Positions 1 through 9,277 of a stretch of 64,000 bases of DNA are shown here, piece after piece (within the stretch, counting starts at the first letter, position 1; the number at the start of each line of letters is the position of its first letter). The notes beneath the pieces are model-generated. The model had not been told where the DNA came from. It ran no database searches and saw only the letters and a program-made list of their open reading frames with translations. This stretch comes from PRO6 sp035565775 (GTDB lineage Bacteria > Pseudomonadota > Alphaproteobacteria > Rhizobiales > Xanthobacteraceae): contig DATMRW010000021.1 of NCBI GenBank assembly GCA_035565775.1, positions 992,001 to 1,056,000 of the forward strand. The letters run 5' to 3'. A program made the position numbers and the translations under genes.

Positions 1-83
1 ATGCGCGGAGTCAGGGTTGTCTCCACCGCGCCCAGCAGAGTGCCGCAACACGCGGCATTGAGAGCGGGAAAAGCCTCGGTCAT
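1..83 (-). CDS. Start of an unidentified protein, cut by the window edge
   Basis: An ATG at 83 overlaps the stop of the upstream acyl-CoA ligase gene (ATGA), and the frame stays open to the window edge. Only 27 residues are visible, beginning MTEAFPALNAACCGTLLGAV. The four-base overlap implies translational coupling, so this is probably a further gene of the acyl-CoA operon. The visible part shows no motif that identifies a family. Confidence 0.5.
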   Translation of the reverse strand, partial: MTEAFPALNAACCGTLLGAVETTLTPR

Positions 84-1702
84 CGGCGCAACCGGTAGCC
101 ATGCTGCTCGCGGTCCCAGGCGCCGGCGACGCCGCGTTCACGCAGTTCGGTCTTTGTCACCTTGCCGGTGGGCGTCTTCGGCAGCGGCATCTGCTGCAGC
201 ATGACGTAGCGGGGCACGCAGAAATAGGGCAACCGGTCCTGCAGGAAATCGAGAAGCGCATCGGGCCCAAGGTTCGCCTCCTCTTTCAGAACCACAACGG
301 CAAGCACCTCCTGCTCACCGTCCACGGCGGGCACGCCCACGACCGCTACTTCCGCGACGGCGGCGTGGCAAGCGATCTGCTGCTCGACCTCAAAAGAGGC
401 GACGTTCTCGCCGCGCCGGCGGATGCAGTCCTTCATCCTGTCGAGAAAACGAAAATGACCCGGCGGGTTTTCAACAAACAGGTCGCCAGTGTGAAACCAC
501 AGATTGCGCCAGGCCTGCACCGTGGCATCGGCGTTTCCCCAGTAGCCGGAGCTGATCAGCCACGGATGGGCGTCGCGCACCACGAGCTCCCCCGGCGTTC
601 CTGGCGGCACAGGCCGGTCGAGAACATCGACGACGCGCACCACGGCGCCGGCCCGTGGCGTCAGCGCCTGCGGCTCGCACATCCGCGAAAAACCGCCAGT
701 GTGAAGCGGCACACTGACCTCGGTCATATTGAACCAGCTCATTACTTCGACGCCGAAGCGATCGCAAAACCCGGACACGTTCTCCAATAGCGGCACCATC
801 AGCACCTTACGCAACGGGTGGTCCCGATCGTCGGACGCCGAAGGCCGTCCGGCAACAAAGCTCGCCACCGTGCCAAGCATCATGGTCACAGTCGCGCCAT
901 AGTGACGGATGTCGCTCCAGAACGCGCTGGCGCTGAACCTGGCGCGCACCGCCAGGGTGCCGCCGGCCAGCAGCGCCGCGCCAAGGCAGTGCGGCAAGCT
1001 CACATGGCACATTGGATTGGTCATGTAGAACACATCCGCCCCATCGAGGTGATCGGCGACGGTCTGGGCCGTCTGCCATCCCTGTGCATGGGTGTAGGCC
1101 ACCGCCTTAGACGGCCCTGTAGTGCCGGAGGTGTAGAAGATCGACATCATTGCCGACGGCTCCGGCGGCTCGACGCCGCCGAGCAGCGCCTGGTCCCCCG
1201 GCGCACGCCACAGGTCGACGAACCGTTCGCCGAAGCCGGGAGGCATCGAGGCAGGAGCGTTGCTGCAACCGTGGAACACGGGGGCGCTGTCCAGCAGAGC
1301 CCGCCCGGGCAGTGCCTCAAGCTTGGCCGCCTGCGCCTCGTCCACCACAATGGCATCCGGCCCGGCAAGCCGGAGCTGATGCTCCAGTATGTCGCCCATA
1401 TACGACTGATTGATCAGCACGGAGACGGCGCCGAGGCGTGCCAGCGCCAGCCAGGCAAGGGCATAATCGAGCCCGTTCTCCATCAGAATGACGCAGCGTC
1501 GCTCCGGTCCGATGCCGTGGGCGGCGAACACCGCCGCAAGCCGGTCGATGGTCTCTTGCGTCTCAGCGTAGGTCAGGCTGCGCTCGCCTTCCCGCAGGAA
1601 CAGGTGGGATGGGCGGGTGCGGGCGTGGAGGGCGACCGTTTCGGGAAAGGTCTCGGGGATCGCATTCGCGCCGGAAGGCGCACGGTTCGTGCGGTCGGAC
1701 AT
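80..1702 (-). CDS. AMP-forming acyl-CoA ligase
   Basis: A member of the ANL superfamily, which activates a carboxylic acid to its CoA thioester through an acyl-adenylate. The 540-residue length is normal. The AMP/phosphate-binding motif FYTSGTTGPSKA is at about residues 189-200, a YWGN/WFHTGDLF segment lies near residue 410, and a C-terminal PKTPTGKVTKTEL motif carries the adenylation lysine. The look is nearest to crotonobetaine/carnitine- or medium-chain acyl-CoA ligases, but the substrate cannot be read from sequence. It lies 9 bases after an enoyl-CoA hydratase gene and overlaps the next gene, so it is an operon member. A second, clearly different ligase is encoded at 3305-4900. Confidence 0.9.
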   Translation of the reverse strand: MSDRTNRAPSGANAIPETFPETVALHARTRPSHLFLREGERSLTYAETQETIDRLAAVFAAHGIGPERRCVILMENGLDYALAWLALARLGAVSVLINQSYMGDILEHQLRLAGPDAIVVDEAQAAKLEALPGRALLDSAPVFHGCSNAPASMPPGFGERFVDLWRAPGDQALLGGVEPPEPSAMMSIFYTSGTTGPSKAVAYTHAQGWQTAQTVADHLDGADVFYMTNPMCHVSLPHCLGAALLAGGTLAVRARFSASAFWSDIRHYGATVTMMLGTVASFVAGRPSASDDRDHPLRKVLMVPLLENVSGFCDRFGVEVMSWFNMTEVSVPLHTGGFSRMCEPQALTPRAGAVVRVVDVLDRPVPPGTPGELVVRDAHPWLISSGYWGNADATVQAWRNLWFHTGDLFVENPPGHFRFLDRMKDCIRRRGENVASFEVEQQIACHAAVAEVAVVGVPAVDGEQEVLAVVVLKEEANLGPDALLDFLQDRLPYFCVPRYVMLQQMPLPKTPTGKVTKTELRERGVAGAWDREQHGYRLRR

Positions 1703-1711
1703 TCCCCGGTC

Positions 1712-2482
1712 TCACCCGCGCCCCAGAAAGGCATCGATGCTGGCGCGGTGCGCGTCCGTGGACTGGCACAGCACATATTGCTCGAGATCCATGTAGCTGG
1801 TGGCGTGGTTGAGCGGGCCGGCAGCCTGGTTCACGGCATGCTTCGTCATACGCAATGGCGCTGGCGGCATGGCCATCAGGCGGTCGGCAAGCTCCCGCGC
1901 CGCCTTCAGCGCCTCGCCAGACGCGCACAGGCTGTCCACCAAGCCCCAGTCGAGGGCCTCCTCCGCGCCGATGCTCTCCGCGAGCATGACGAGCCGCCGC
2001 CCCCGAGCCGGCCCGACCAGCGAAACGAGGCGAGGCACGCTCTGCCAGCTCATGTTCATGCCGTGGCGCAACTCCGGTGCGCTGAAGGTGGCGTCGCGCG
2101 ACGCCACGCGGAAGTCGAGCGCCGCGGCGAAGGCAAGCCCCCCGCCGATGCAGTGCCCTTCCACCGCAGCAATGGTGACTGCATCAAGGGTTTCCCATGC
2201 CCGGCAAGCCCGCGCGCCAATGGCGTGGATCTGCAGGCGTTCCTCGATGCTATAACTCTCGAAAGAACTTACTTCCGTCTGCCGCAGATTCATGCCAGCG
2301 GAAAACACCTCTGGAGTGCCCGTCACCACCACCGCGCGGAGCGTACGGTCGGCCTGGAGCTCGTTTGCCGTACGCCAGAGTTCTTCCAGCATGGCGTAGG
2401 ACATGAGATTGACGCGCCCCGCCCCGCACAGCCGGACAACGGCAACATTCAGCGCAGGACGCTCCAATGCGAGATATTCCAT
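1712..2482 (-). CDS. Enoyl-CoA hydratase/isomerase family protein
   Basis: A crotonase-fold enzyme of 256 residues. The oxyanion-hole segments are VFSAGMNLRQ and AVEGHCIGGGLAFAAALDFRVAS. At the usual catalytic loop it reads APELRHGMNMSWQSVPRLVSLVG, so the second catalytic glutamate of true hydratases is not obvious. An isomerase, CoA hydrolase or racemase role is therefore possible. The start at 2482 is chosen because GGGAGG lies four bases before that ATG; another possible start lies 15 bases upstream. It sits between the GntR gene and the first acyl-CoA ligase and should act on the CoA ester that ligase makes. Confidence 0.85.
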   Translation of the reverse strand: MEYLALERPALNVAVVRLCGAGRVNLMSYAMLEELWRTANELQADRTLRAVVVTGTPEVFSAGMNLRQTEVSSFESYSIEERLQIHAIGARACRAWETLDAVTIAAVEGHCIGGGLAFAAALDFRVASRDATFSAPELRHGMNMSWQSVPRLVSLVGPARGRRLVMLAESIGAEEALDWGLVDSLCASGEALKAARELADRLMAMPPAPLRMTKHAVNQAAGPLNHATSYMDLEQYVLCQSTDAHRASIDAFLGRG

Positions 2483-2543
2483 GGTTCCTCCCAGCAACGC
2501 TCATCCATCCTCTGCAAGGGACGGACGAGTCCGTGCGCCGCTA

Positions 2544-3302
2544 CTAAATGATGTGTTCGTTGTGCAGGATGCGATGGGCAAAGGCTTCGAGATAAACGAA
2601 AAGCTGCTGGACAGCGGCTCGCGCCGCGTCCTCATTTCCGGCCGCGACTGCATCCATCACAGCGAGGTGGTGGCCGATGGCGACTTGGGCCTCATCCCCG
2701 GCCCACTGGTGCCGATAGTAGTACCAGAAGCGCCGGGAAAGCGCGTGCATCGGGGCGATGATGTTGCCCACGAACGGATTGCGCGAGGCCTCAACAATCA
2801 GATCCTTGTAGGCGCGGTCGGCATAGACAAAGACAGCCTGCTCCGGCTCCATCATGCCGGCGCGCAGCTCCGCCGCCAGACGCGCCATCATCTCGCGCTG
2901 CTCGGGCGTCGAGCGCTTCGCCGCCCGCACCGCCATGAAGATCTCAAGCTGCTGCCGCAGGTCGAGCAGATGGAGGTACTGTTTGACTTCCACTTCGGTC
3001 ACAAAGGCCCCTTTGCGGGGCAGGATCACGATCAGCTGATCAACAGCAAGACGGCGAAACGCCTCGCGCACCGGGGTCCGGCTGATACCAAGATCCTGGG
3101 AAAGCTGATGCTCGGACAAGGCGAAGCCGGGCGGGTATTTTAGCTGGACGATGCGCGCCTCGATGATGTTGTAGGCGCGGTCAGCGAAGGAGATAGTATC
3201 CTCCTCCCCCTCATGGGCGGATTCGCCTGCCGCCGGGAAGTCGGCATATTTGTCAATCTCGGCGTGTCTGCTCATCGATCGGTCTCGTCTGAAGTCGGCC
3301 AC
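2544..3302 (-). CDS. GntR-family transcriptional regulator, FCD subfamily
   Basis: An N-terminal winged helix (about residues 44-107, with LSEHQLSQDLGISRTPVREAF) is followed by an all-helical FCD ligand domain containing the DLRQQLEIFMAV and GHHLAVMDAV segments, the latter supplying the usual metal-binding histidine. FCD regulators usually sense small organic acids and repress catabolic operons. The given start is GTG only three bases after the preceding gene's stop; an in-frame ATG at 3275 is an alternative. It is embedded in the operon it probably controls, suggesting feedback by a pathway intermediate. The ligand is unknown. Confidence 0.88.
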   Translation of the reverse strand: MADFRRDRSMSRHAEIDKYADFPAAGESAHEGEEDTISFADRAYNIIEARIVQLKYPPGFALSEHQLSQDLGISRTPVREAFRRLAVDQLIVILPRKGAFVTEVEVKQYLHLLDLRQQLEIFMAVRAAKRSTPEQREMMARLAAELRAGMMEPEQAVFVYADRAYKDLIVEASRNPFVGNIIAPMHALSRRFWYYYRHQWAGDEAQVAIGHHLAVMDAVAAGNEDAARAAVQQLFVYLEAFAHRILHNEHII

Positions 3303-3304
3303 TG

Positions 3305-4900
3305 TCAGGCTGATACGCTAGGGGTGGCGCCAGGAGCGGCAGGCGGGGCGTCGCGAGCTTCGCTCTGCATGAGCTGAACCAGCTTCCGGCGGTCCACCTT
3401 GCCTGTGGCGTTGCGCGGCAGGCTACCGGTGAAGGATACGTATTTCGGCACCTTATAGCCTGCAATTTGACCGCGGCAGTACTGGAGGATCTGTTCCTCT
3501 GTCAACTGACTGTCGGGATCGCGCACCACAACCGCGCACCCCACCTCGCCCCATTTGTCATCCGGCTCGGAAATCACCGCCACTTCAACAATGCCTTCGT
3601 ACTTTTCAAGGACCCGCTCGACCTCGGCCGGATAGACGTTCTCCCCGCCGGATATGTACATGTTCTTGCAGCGGTCAACGATGTAAAAATAGCCCTCGGC
3701 ATCCTGGCGCGCCATATCGCCGGTCCGAAACCAGCCCTCCCGGAATGCCTCTGCGCTTTCATCGGGGCGATTCCAGTAGCCGGTGGTAATGGAAGGGCCG
3801 CGCACGCACAGCTCCCCGATTTCCCCATCGGCCACCGGCGCGCCGTCGCGATCCGTAATCATCGTCTCCACATGAACCGCTGGAAGGCCGGCGGAGCCAA
3901 GCTTATCGAATCCCCGCTCGGCGGCGAGGATGGTGACGGTCGGGCCGGTCTCGGTCATGCCAAAGGTCTGTTGCATGGCGACCCCCTTGTCCGCATAGGC
4001 TTGCAGCAACGGAATCGGCATTGGCGCACCGCCTACGCCGAGGCTGCGCACGCTCCTCAGATCCGCCTCGGCGAAAGTCGGCAGCTGACGCATGAAGAGA
4101 TAGTTGGCCGGCACGCCAAATGCATGAGTGACAGGCTGCGCTTCCCGCGCCATCAATTCCAGCGCGCGAGCGGGATCGAAACGGCGCATGACGGTGACGC
4201 AACCGCCCGCGTGCAATATTGGATTGGCCGGAAGATTCAGCCCACTCGTGTGGAACATGGGCAAAAAGGTGAGGCCGTGGCTGTCGCGCGTCACTCCTGT
4301 CGCAAAGCCGTAATTGACGGCATGGAACAGCACCATCTGATAGGAAATGAGTACGCCCTTGGGGCGCCCCGTGGTGCCGGAGGTATAGATCAGCGTCCAG
4401 GTATCATCGAGCGTCCCGCCGTGCCGCGGACCGCGCGGCCGCGAATTGGCGATTGCATCCTCGTAGGCGCATTGATGACCCCATTCATTCATCTCAATGG
4501 CGTGCGCGCCAACCGCGGCGGCGACCTCAGCGGCCACGGCGTTGAACTCGGTGTCATGCAGCACCAGGCTGGCGCCGCAATCCTTTAGCACCTCTACACA
4601 CTCTGGCGTCGCAAGCCGTACGTTGAGTGGGACGAAGATGGCACCAAGACGCATGCAGGCAAACTGCACTTCCAGAATGTTCGTCGAATTGTGTCCCAGC
4701 GTGGCGATGCGCTCCCCTGCGCCGACCCCCAGCTCCTCGCCAAAGAAAGTCGCCAGGGCGCCGATCCGCCGGTCAAGCTCCGCATAGGTAAAGCTGCGGC
4801 CAGAGACATCATCCACCAGCGCCAAGCGATCGGGCTGACCGTTCGCATGACAGGCGATCCAGTCGAAGACGGCAATCTGCGTCATTGGTCGATTCACCAT
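3305..4900 (-). CDS. AMP-forming long-chain-type acyl-CoA ligase
   Basis: An ANL-superfamily acyl-CoA synthetase of 531 residues. The phosphate loop LIYTSGTTGRPKGV is at about residues 170-183, followed by the GMTETGPT acyl-adenylate motif, GYWNRPDESAEAF, WFRTGDMA, and a C-terminal LPRNATGKVDRRKL lysine motif. It resembles the FadD/FadK and cyclohexanecarboxylate- or cinnamate-CoA ligase groups; the substrate is unresolved. An alternative ATG at 4885 would remove five residues. Two ligases in one operon suggest either two substrates or activation steps before and after chain cleavage. Confidence 0.9.
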   Translation of the reverse strand: MVNRPMTQIAVFDWIACHANGQPDRLALVDDVSGRSFTYAELDRRIGALATFFGEELGVGAGERIATLGHNSTNILEVQFACMRLGAIFVPLNVRLATPECVEVLKDCGASLVLHDTEFNAVAAEVAAAVGAHAIEMNEWGHQCAYEDAIANSRPRGPRHGGTLDDTWTLIYTSGTTGRPKGVLISYQMVLFHAVNYGFATGVTRDSHGLTFLPMFHTSGLNLPANPILHAGGCVTVMRRFDPARALELMAREAQPVTHAFGVPANYLFMRQLPTFAEADLRSVRSLGVGGAPMPIPLLQAYADKGVAMQQTFGMTETGPTVTILAAERGFDKLGSAGLPAVHVETMITDRDGAPVADGEIGELCVRGPSITTGYWNRPDESAEAFREGWFRTGDMARQDAEGYFYIVDRCKNMYISGGENVYPAEVERVLEKYEGIVEVAVISEPDDKWGEVGCAVVVRDPDSQLTEEQILQYCRGQIAGYKVPKYVSFTGSLPRNATGKVDRRKLVQLMQSEARDAPPAAPGATPSVSA

Positions 4901-4986
4901 TCCAAGCGTGCGAGGCGGGGCTAGCCCGCGCGCGCGATGATCCGTAAAAGAGATTGGGCACGCCGGCGAAGCCGGCGCGCCCGATG

Positions 4987-6219
4987 TTACTGGGCGCCCA
5001 GATCGGTGGTGCGCTGAGCTTCCGGCACGACAATGTCGGTGCCTTTGGCGACGGAGACGAGTTCGTAGATATCACCCGACTCCTTGGCGTTCTTCGGGCT
5101 CTTCATGCGATAGACGAAAAAGTCCTGAACCCACTGATGATCCTTGGCACGGATGAGCATGGGATTGGGCTTGAGCACATTCTTGGCCTCATAGCCTTCC
5201 AAAGCCTTGACGATCTTGTCGGTCTCGGTGGAGCCTGCGCGGTCGATCGCACGAAGGGTCTCACGCACGCCGAGATAGGCGTTGACCGTGTTCGTCGTGG
5301 GCACCGGATACTGCGCCTTCGGATAGAGCTTCTGATACTTTTCTTTGAAGGTCAGCGCATCGGCAGCGGGCACATCATAGTGCCACTCGACTCCCGCGAG
5401 GGAGATCAGCTGATTCTTTTCTGCGCCAATCGCCCAGCTGTCCTCGAAGTCGAGCAGAGGCACGACGATCTTGGTGGCCTTGTAAAGTTCGAATTCCCAG
5501 ATCTGCTCGAACAGCGCGGTCGCATCGACGCCGGCGACATTCACCACCACCATGTCCGGTTTGGCATTCCGGATGGCGATGATTTGGCTGCTGAAGTCGC
5601 GGGTGTTCAGCGGAACCTTGATCTCACCCTTTTCCTCGACACCGCCAACTTGCTTGAAGACGCGCCGCTGCTCGGCGGTCTGGGCGTGGCCGAAGGAATA
5701 GTCATGGGTGAGAAACATCATCGTTTTGCCGAGCTTGGCCGCCTCCGGGATCACCGCATTGGCGATCATGCTGCTCGGCGCAGGGACAAGAAAGGCATAC
5801 TTGTTGGCCTTCGATGTCACCAATTCCTCGGCATTCGGATCAATGGCGAGATTGATGACCTTGTTGCGCTGGGCGAATTCGAAAATGGCTGCGCTGACTG
5901 CGCTGCCCCCGCCATTCACGAAGAATGCCACCTTTTCGTGCTCCAGCATCTGGGTGGCCTTGCGCGTAGCCTGCGCGGGGGTGCCTGCATCCTCGTAGAT
6001 GACCTTCACCTTCCGTCCCAGCACACCGCCGCTTTCGTTCACCTCGGCCACAGCCATGTCTACGCCGAGACGCTCGGTGACGCCGAGAAAACCGTAGTTG
6101 CCGCTCAGCGGCAGCAGAGCTCCGACCTTCAGCATATCCTCCGCTTGGGCAGCGGTGACGATGAGGGCAGCACCCGCCATCACCGCCGTCTTGCGCAACC
6201 ATCTAGACCAATGCGTCAT
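4987..6219 (-). CDS. Branched-chain-type ABC transporter substrate-binding protein
   Basis: A periplasmic type I binding protein of the LivK family, about 410 residues. It has an N-terminal signal peptide (hydrophobic stretch to about residue 28, cleavage near AAQAE), then KVGALLPLSGNYGFLG and the EVNESGGVLGRKVKVIYEDAGTPAQATRKA segment typical of the family. A GGGAGG ribosome-binding site precedes the ATG at 6219; a TTG directly before it also fits. It is separated from livHMGF by the aldehyde dehydrogenase gene but belongs to the same unit. The ligand is probably a carboxylic or aromatic acid that the operon ligases activate, not an amino acid (inference from context). Confidence 0.9.
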   Translation of the reverse strand: MTHWSRWLRKTAVMAGAALIVTAAQAEDMLKVGALLPLSGNYGFLGVTERLGVDMAVAEVNESGGVLGRKVKVIYEDAGTPAQATRKATQMLEHEKVAFFVNGGGSAVSAAIFEFAQRNKVINLAIDPNAEELVTSKANKYAFLVPAPSSMIANAVIPEAAKLGKTMMFLTHDYSFGHAQTAEQRRVFKQVGGVEEKGEIKVPLNTRDFSSQIIAIRNAKPDMVVVNVAGVDATALFEQIWEFELYKATKIVVPLLDFEDSWAIGAEKNQLISLAGVEWHYDVPAADALTFKEKYQKLYPKAQYPVPTTNTVNAYLGVRETLRAIDRAGSTETDKIVKALEGYEAKNVLKPNPMLIRAKDHQWVQDFFVYRMKSPKNAKESGDIYELVSVAKGTDIVVPEAQRTTDLGAQ

Positions 6220-6267
6220 CAATATTCCTCCCTTGATTGACGTTCTTCATTGAGGCGACCGGCGGGC

Positions 6268-7785
6268 TCAACGCAGGTTGATCCACACCGTCTTGAGCTG
6301 CGTGTATTTTTCGAGAGCATGCAGCGAGCGATCACGTCCGAAGCCCGACTGCTTCACGCCACCGAACGGCACTGTCATGTCGCCAGCGTCGTAGCAGTTC
6401 ACCCAGACGAGGCCAGCTTTCAGCTGCTGGCCGAGCCGGTGTGCGCGGTTGAGATCGCGCGTCCAGACAGCCGCTGCGAGGCCGTACATCGTGTCATTGG
6501 CGATCCGTACAGCCTCATCGTCGCTGTCGAATGCAATCACCGACAGCACCGGCCCGAAAATCTCCTCCTGCGCGATACGCATGTCCGTGGTCACGCCGTC
6601 GAAAATGGTTGGTTCGAGAAAATAGCCGCCAGCCACCGGCTCCACGGCTTGGCCGCCGGTGCGGAGACGCGCGCCCTCGCCGGTGCCGATGGCAACGTAG
6701 TCGAGCACGCGCCGCATCTGCTCGGCGCTCGCCATGGCGCCCTGGATCGCGCCCGGATCGAGCGGATCGGCCGGGCGCAGACGCGCACTGAAGGCCACGA
6801 GCTTTTCTAAAAACTGGTCCTTGATTGCGCTATGGACCAGCAAACGGGACCCGGCGTTGCACACCTGCCCCTGATTGAAGAATATACCCATGGCGGCGGC
6901 CTTTACGGCCGCATCGAGATCGTAGGCGTCGTCAAATACGATGTTCGGGCTTTTGCCGCCGCACTCCAGCCACACTTGCTTCATGTTCGACTGGCCGGAA
7001 TAGCCAAGAAAATACTTGCCCACCTGCGTTGAGCCGGTGAAGGCGAGCACATCGACATCGGGATGAAGACCAAGGGCTTTACCCGCAGTTTCGCCGAATC
7101 CCGTTACCACGTTGAACACGCCGTCAGGCAGGCCAGCCTCGGTAGCGAGTTCGGCGATGCGCAGTGCAGTGAGGGGCGACTGCTCCGCGGGTTTCAACAC
7201 CACGCTGTTACCGGTTGCGAGCGCCGGAGCAAACTTCCAGGCCGCCATCAGAAGTGGAAAATTCCATGGCACCACGGCACCGATCACCCCCACCGGTTCT
7301 CGCCGCACCAATGCAAGGGCCTTGTCGCCGGTGGGAGCTACCTCGTCATAGAGCTTGTCGATGGCCTCCGCATTCCACGTGATGGCCTCCTCCACCTGCA
7401 CCATATCGACGCTGCGCGAGAAACGGATCGGCTTGCCCACATCGAGCGTCTCGAGCAAAGCGAGTTCATCGCGATGCTTCCGCACAAGCTCCGCGAAGCG
7501 TAGCAGGACCTTTTTCCGTTGCGCCGGTGTCTGGCCCGACCAGCTGCGCGACCCGAACGCCGCCCGCGCCGCCTTTACCGCGCGATCAATGTCCTCGGCT
7601 TCGCCAGCCGCCACCTCGGTCAGAACACGGCCGTCAATCGGGCTGACGCAATCGAACCTGCGTCCGGACGCGGCCGGCTCGAAGCGACCATTGATGTAAA
7701 GCTCGTTGCGGATGGTCAAGGCGGCGGCACGTGCAGCCCACTCGTCGCGGGTCATCTCGGGCTGTTTAGCTGGCTTGGCACTCAT
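6268..7785 (-). CDS. NAD(P)-dependent aldehyde dehydrogenase
   Basis: A complete 505-residue member of the ALDH superfamily, oxidising an aldehyde to the acid. The catalytic set is visible: Asn175 in VVPWNFP, Glu274 in LECGGKSP and Cys309 in NQGQVCNAGSR. The cofactor segment FTGSTQVGK is at 249-257. The sequence resembles PuuC/betaine-aldehyde-type enzymes, but family resemblance does not fix the substrate. It lies between livK and livF, so it probably makes the acid that a ligase of the same operon converts to a CoA ester. Confidence 0.92.
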   Translation of the reverse strand: MSAKPAKQPEMTRDEWAARAAALTIRNELYINGRFEPAASGRRFDCVSPIDGRVLTEVAAGEAEDIDRAVKAARAAFGSRSWSGQTPAQRKKVLLRFAELVRKHRDELALLETLDVGKPIRFSRSVDMVQVEEAITWNAEAIDKLYDEVAPTGDKALALVRREPVGVIGAVVPWNFPLLMAAWKFAPALATGNSVVLKPAEQSPLTALRIAELATEAGLPDGVFNVVTGFGETAGKALGLHPDVDVLAFTGSTQVGKYFLGYSGQSNMKQVWLECGGKSPNIVFDDAYDLDAAVKAAAMGIFFNQGQVCNAGSRLLVHSAIKDQFLEKLVAFSARLRPADPLDPGAIQGAMASAEQMRRVLDYVAIGTGEGARLRTGGQAVEPVAGGYFLEPTIFDGVTTDMRIAQEEIFGPVLSVIAFDSDDEAVRIANDTMYGLAAAVWTRDLNRAHRLGQQLKAGLVWVNCYDAGDMTVPFGGVKQSGFGRDRSLHALEKYTQLKTVWINLR

Positions 7786-7809
7786 GGTCAGATTTCCTGG
7801 AGCGAGAGG

Positions 7810-8508
7810 TCAGACGCCGAGAAGCTCACTACGGAGCTTTTCGTCGGCGCGGATAGCGGCTGCCGTGCCTTCCGCAACCACGTTGCCGTGGTCGAGCACG
7901 TAGCAGCGATTGGCGAGAGCGAGGGCGACATTGATGTTCTGCTCGACGAGAAGAACCGTCATGGCCTCCTCCTTCAGTCGAGCGATAGCGTGAACCAGCT
8001 CCTCCACCACGATGGGCGCGAGCCCTTCGGTCGGCTCGTCAAGAATCAGGAGGTCGGGATTGCCCATCAGCGCGCGCGCAATGGTGAGCATCTGCTGCTC
8101 ACCGCCGCTGAGATTGCCGCCACTGCGGTCACGCAAAGTCTTGAGCTTCGGGAACACCTCGTAGATGCGGTCAAGTGTCCAGCGCACGCCGCCGGTACCC
8201 TTCTTCTGTCCGAGCTTCAGATTCTCTTCCACGGTAAGGACGGGAAAGATCCGTCGGTCCTCTGGCACGAAGGCGATCCCGGCCTGCGCGATGCGGTATG
8301 GGACGAGGTGCTGAATGTCTCGCGATTTGAACCGGATCGTCCCGGCGCGCGGCGGGGTGAGGCCCATGATCGAGCGCAGCGTCGTCGTCTTGCCCGCACC
8401 GTTGCGGCCGAGCAGCGAAACGCATTCCCCCTCACCGACGTGAAGGCTGACGCCGAAGAGAATATGGGCATTTCCGTAGTAGGTGTTGATCTCTCGGACC
8501 TCAAGCAT
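7810..8508 (-). CDS. livF: LivF-type ABC transporter ATP-binding protein
   Basis: A cytoplasmic ATPase subunit of a branched-chain-type importer, 232 residues. Walker A is GRNGAGKTT at 34-42, the signature is LSGGEQQ, Walker B is LLILDEPTEGLAP, and the segment MTVLLVEQNINVALALANR is typical of LivF. The gene overlaps livG by eight bases. With LivG, LivM and LivH it forms the importer; the binding protein is encoded one gene further downstream. Confidence 0.93.
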   Translation of the reverse strand: MLEVREINTYYGNAHILFGVSLHVGEGECVSLLGRNGAGKTTTLRSIMGLTPPRAGTIRFKSRDIQHLVPYRIAQAGIAFVPEDRRIFPVLTVEENLKLGQKKGTGGVRWTLDRIYEVFPKLKTLRDRSGGNLSGGEQQMLTIARALMGNPDLLILDEPTEGLAPIVVEELVHAIARLKEEAMTVLLVEQNINVALALANRCYVLDHGNVVAEGTAAAIRADEKLRSELLGV

Positions 8509-9277
8509 CGGCAGCCCTTTCCTGCGGCAAGTCGTAGCGCCCGGTGCCGAGATAGGCAGCCTGAACCAGCGGATTGGCCTGGATCTCTGCGGGGGTACCA
8601 GAGGCCAACAGGCGTCCCTGGCTCAGCACCAAGATTGTGTCGGAGATCGACAGCACCACCGACATGTGATGCTCCACGAGAACCACGGTGAATTCCTGTG
8701 CCAACTCGCGGACGAACTCGCCCATGATCGAGCTTTCATACATCCCAAGGCCGCTCATCGGCTCATCGAGCAGTAGCGTCTTTGGTCGGGTGGCGAGCGA
8801 CAGACCGATCTCGAGATGCCGCCGATGACCATGTGAAAGATCGCATGCCCGCAGCTTGCGCTCCTCCTTGAGGCGGACGCGCTCGATGATGGTGCCGACC
8901 TCATCCTCGACCGGGCCATAACGATCGGGCGCGCAGAACAAACGACCCGCGCGGCCGTGGCGCAGTTGCACCGCCGCCCTGATATTTTCCTCAACAGTCA
9001 GTGTGTCGAACACGTTGAGGACCTGGAAGGTGCGTGTCAGGCCGGCGCGCACCTTTTGATGCACCGGCATGTCGGTGACATCCTGACCGTCGAAAAACAC
9101 GCGGCCGCGAGTCGGCCGATAGAGCCCGGTAATCAGATTGAAGAAGGAGGTCTTACCAGCACCATTCGGACCGATGATTGAGGTGAGGCGCCCGCCGGCA
9201 ATCTCCACACTCACATCGTCCACGGGCTTCACTGCACCGAACTCAACCGAAAGATTTTCAGTCCTTAGACCGCTCAT
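8501..9277 (-). CDS. livG: LivG-type ABC transporter ATP-binding protein
   Basis: The partner ATPase of LivF, 258 residues. Walker A is GPNGAGKTS at 36-44, the Q-loop region reads RTFQVLNVFDTLTV, and Walker B is TLLLDEPMSGLG. The signature-position sequence is LSHGHRRHLEIGLSLA, slightly off the common LPYGxQRRLEIARAL of LivG proteins but keeping the key glycine. The start overlaps the livM stop and the end overlaps livF, showing translational coupling. Confidence 0.92.
   Translation of the reverse strand: MSGLRTENLSVEFGAVKPVDDVSVEIAGGRLTSIIGPNGAGKTSFFNLITGLYRPTRGRVFFDGQDVTDMPVHQKVRAGLTRTFQVLNVFDTLTVEENIRAAVQLRHGRAGRLFCAPDRYGPVEDEVGTIIERVRLKEERKLRACDLSHGHRRHLEIGLSLATRPKTLLLDEPMSGLGMYESSIMGEFVRELAQEFTVVLVEHHMSVVLSISDTILVLSQGRLLASGTPAEIQANPLVQAAYLGTGRYDLPQERAADA

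Noticed and set aside
818..2551. Long plus-strand open frame of 577 codons over the ligase and hydratase genes
   Set aside because: It is antisense to clearly coding genes, rich in Arg, His and Gln, and lacks any known motif; a high-GC shadow frame.
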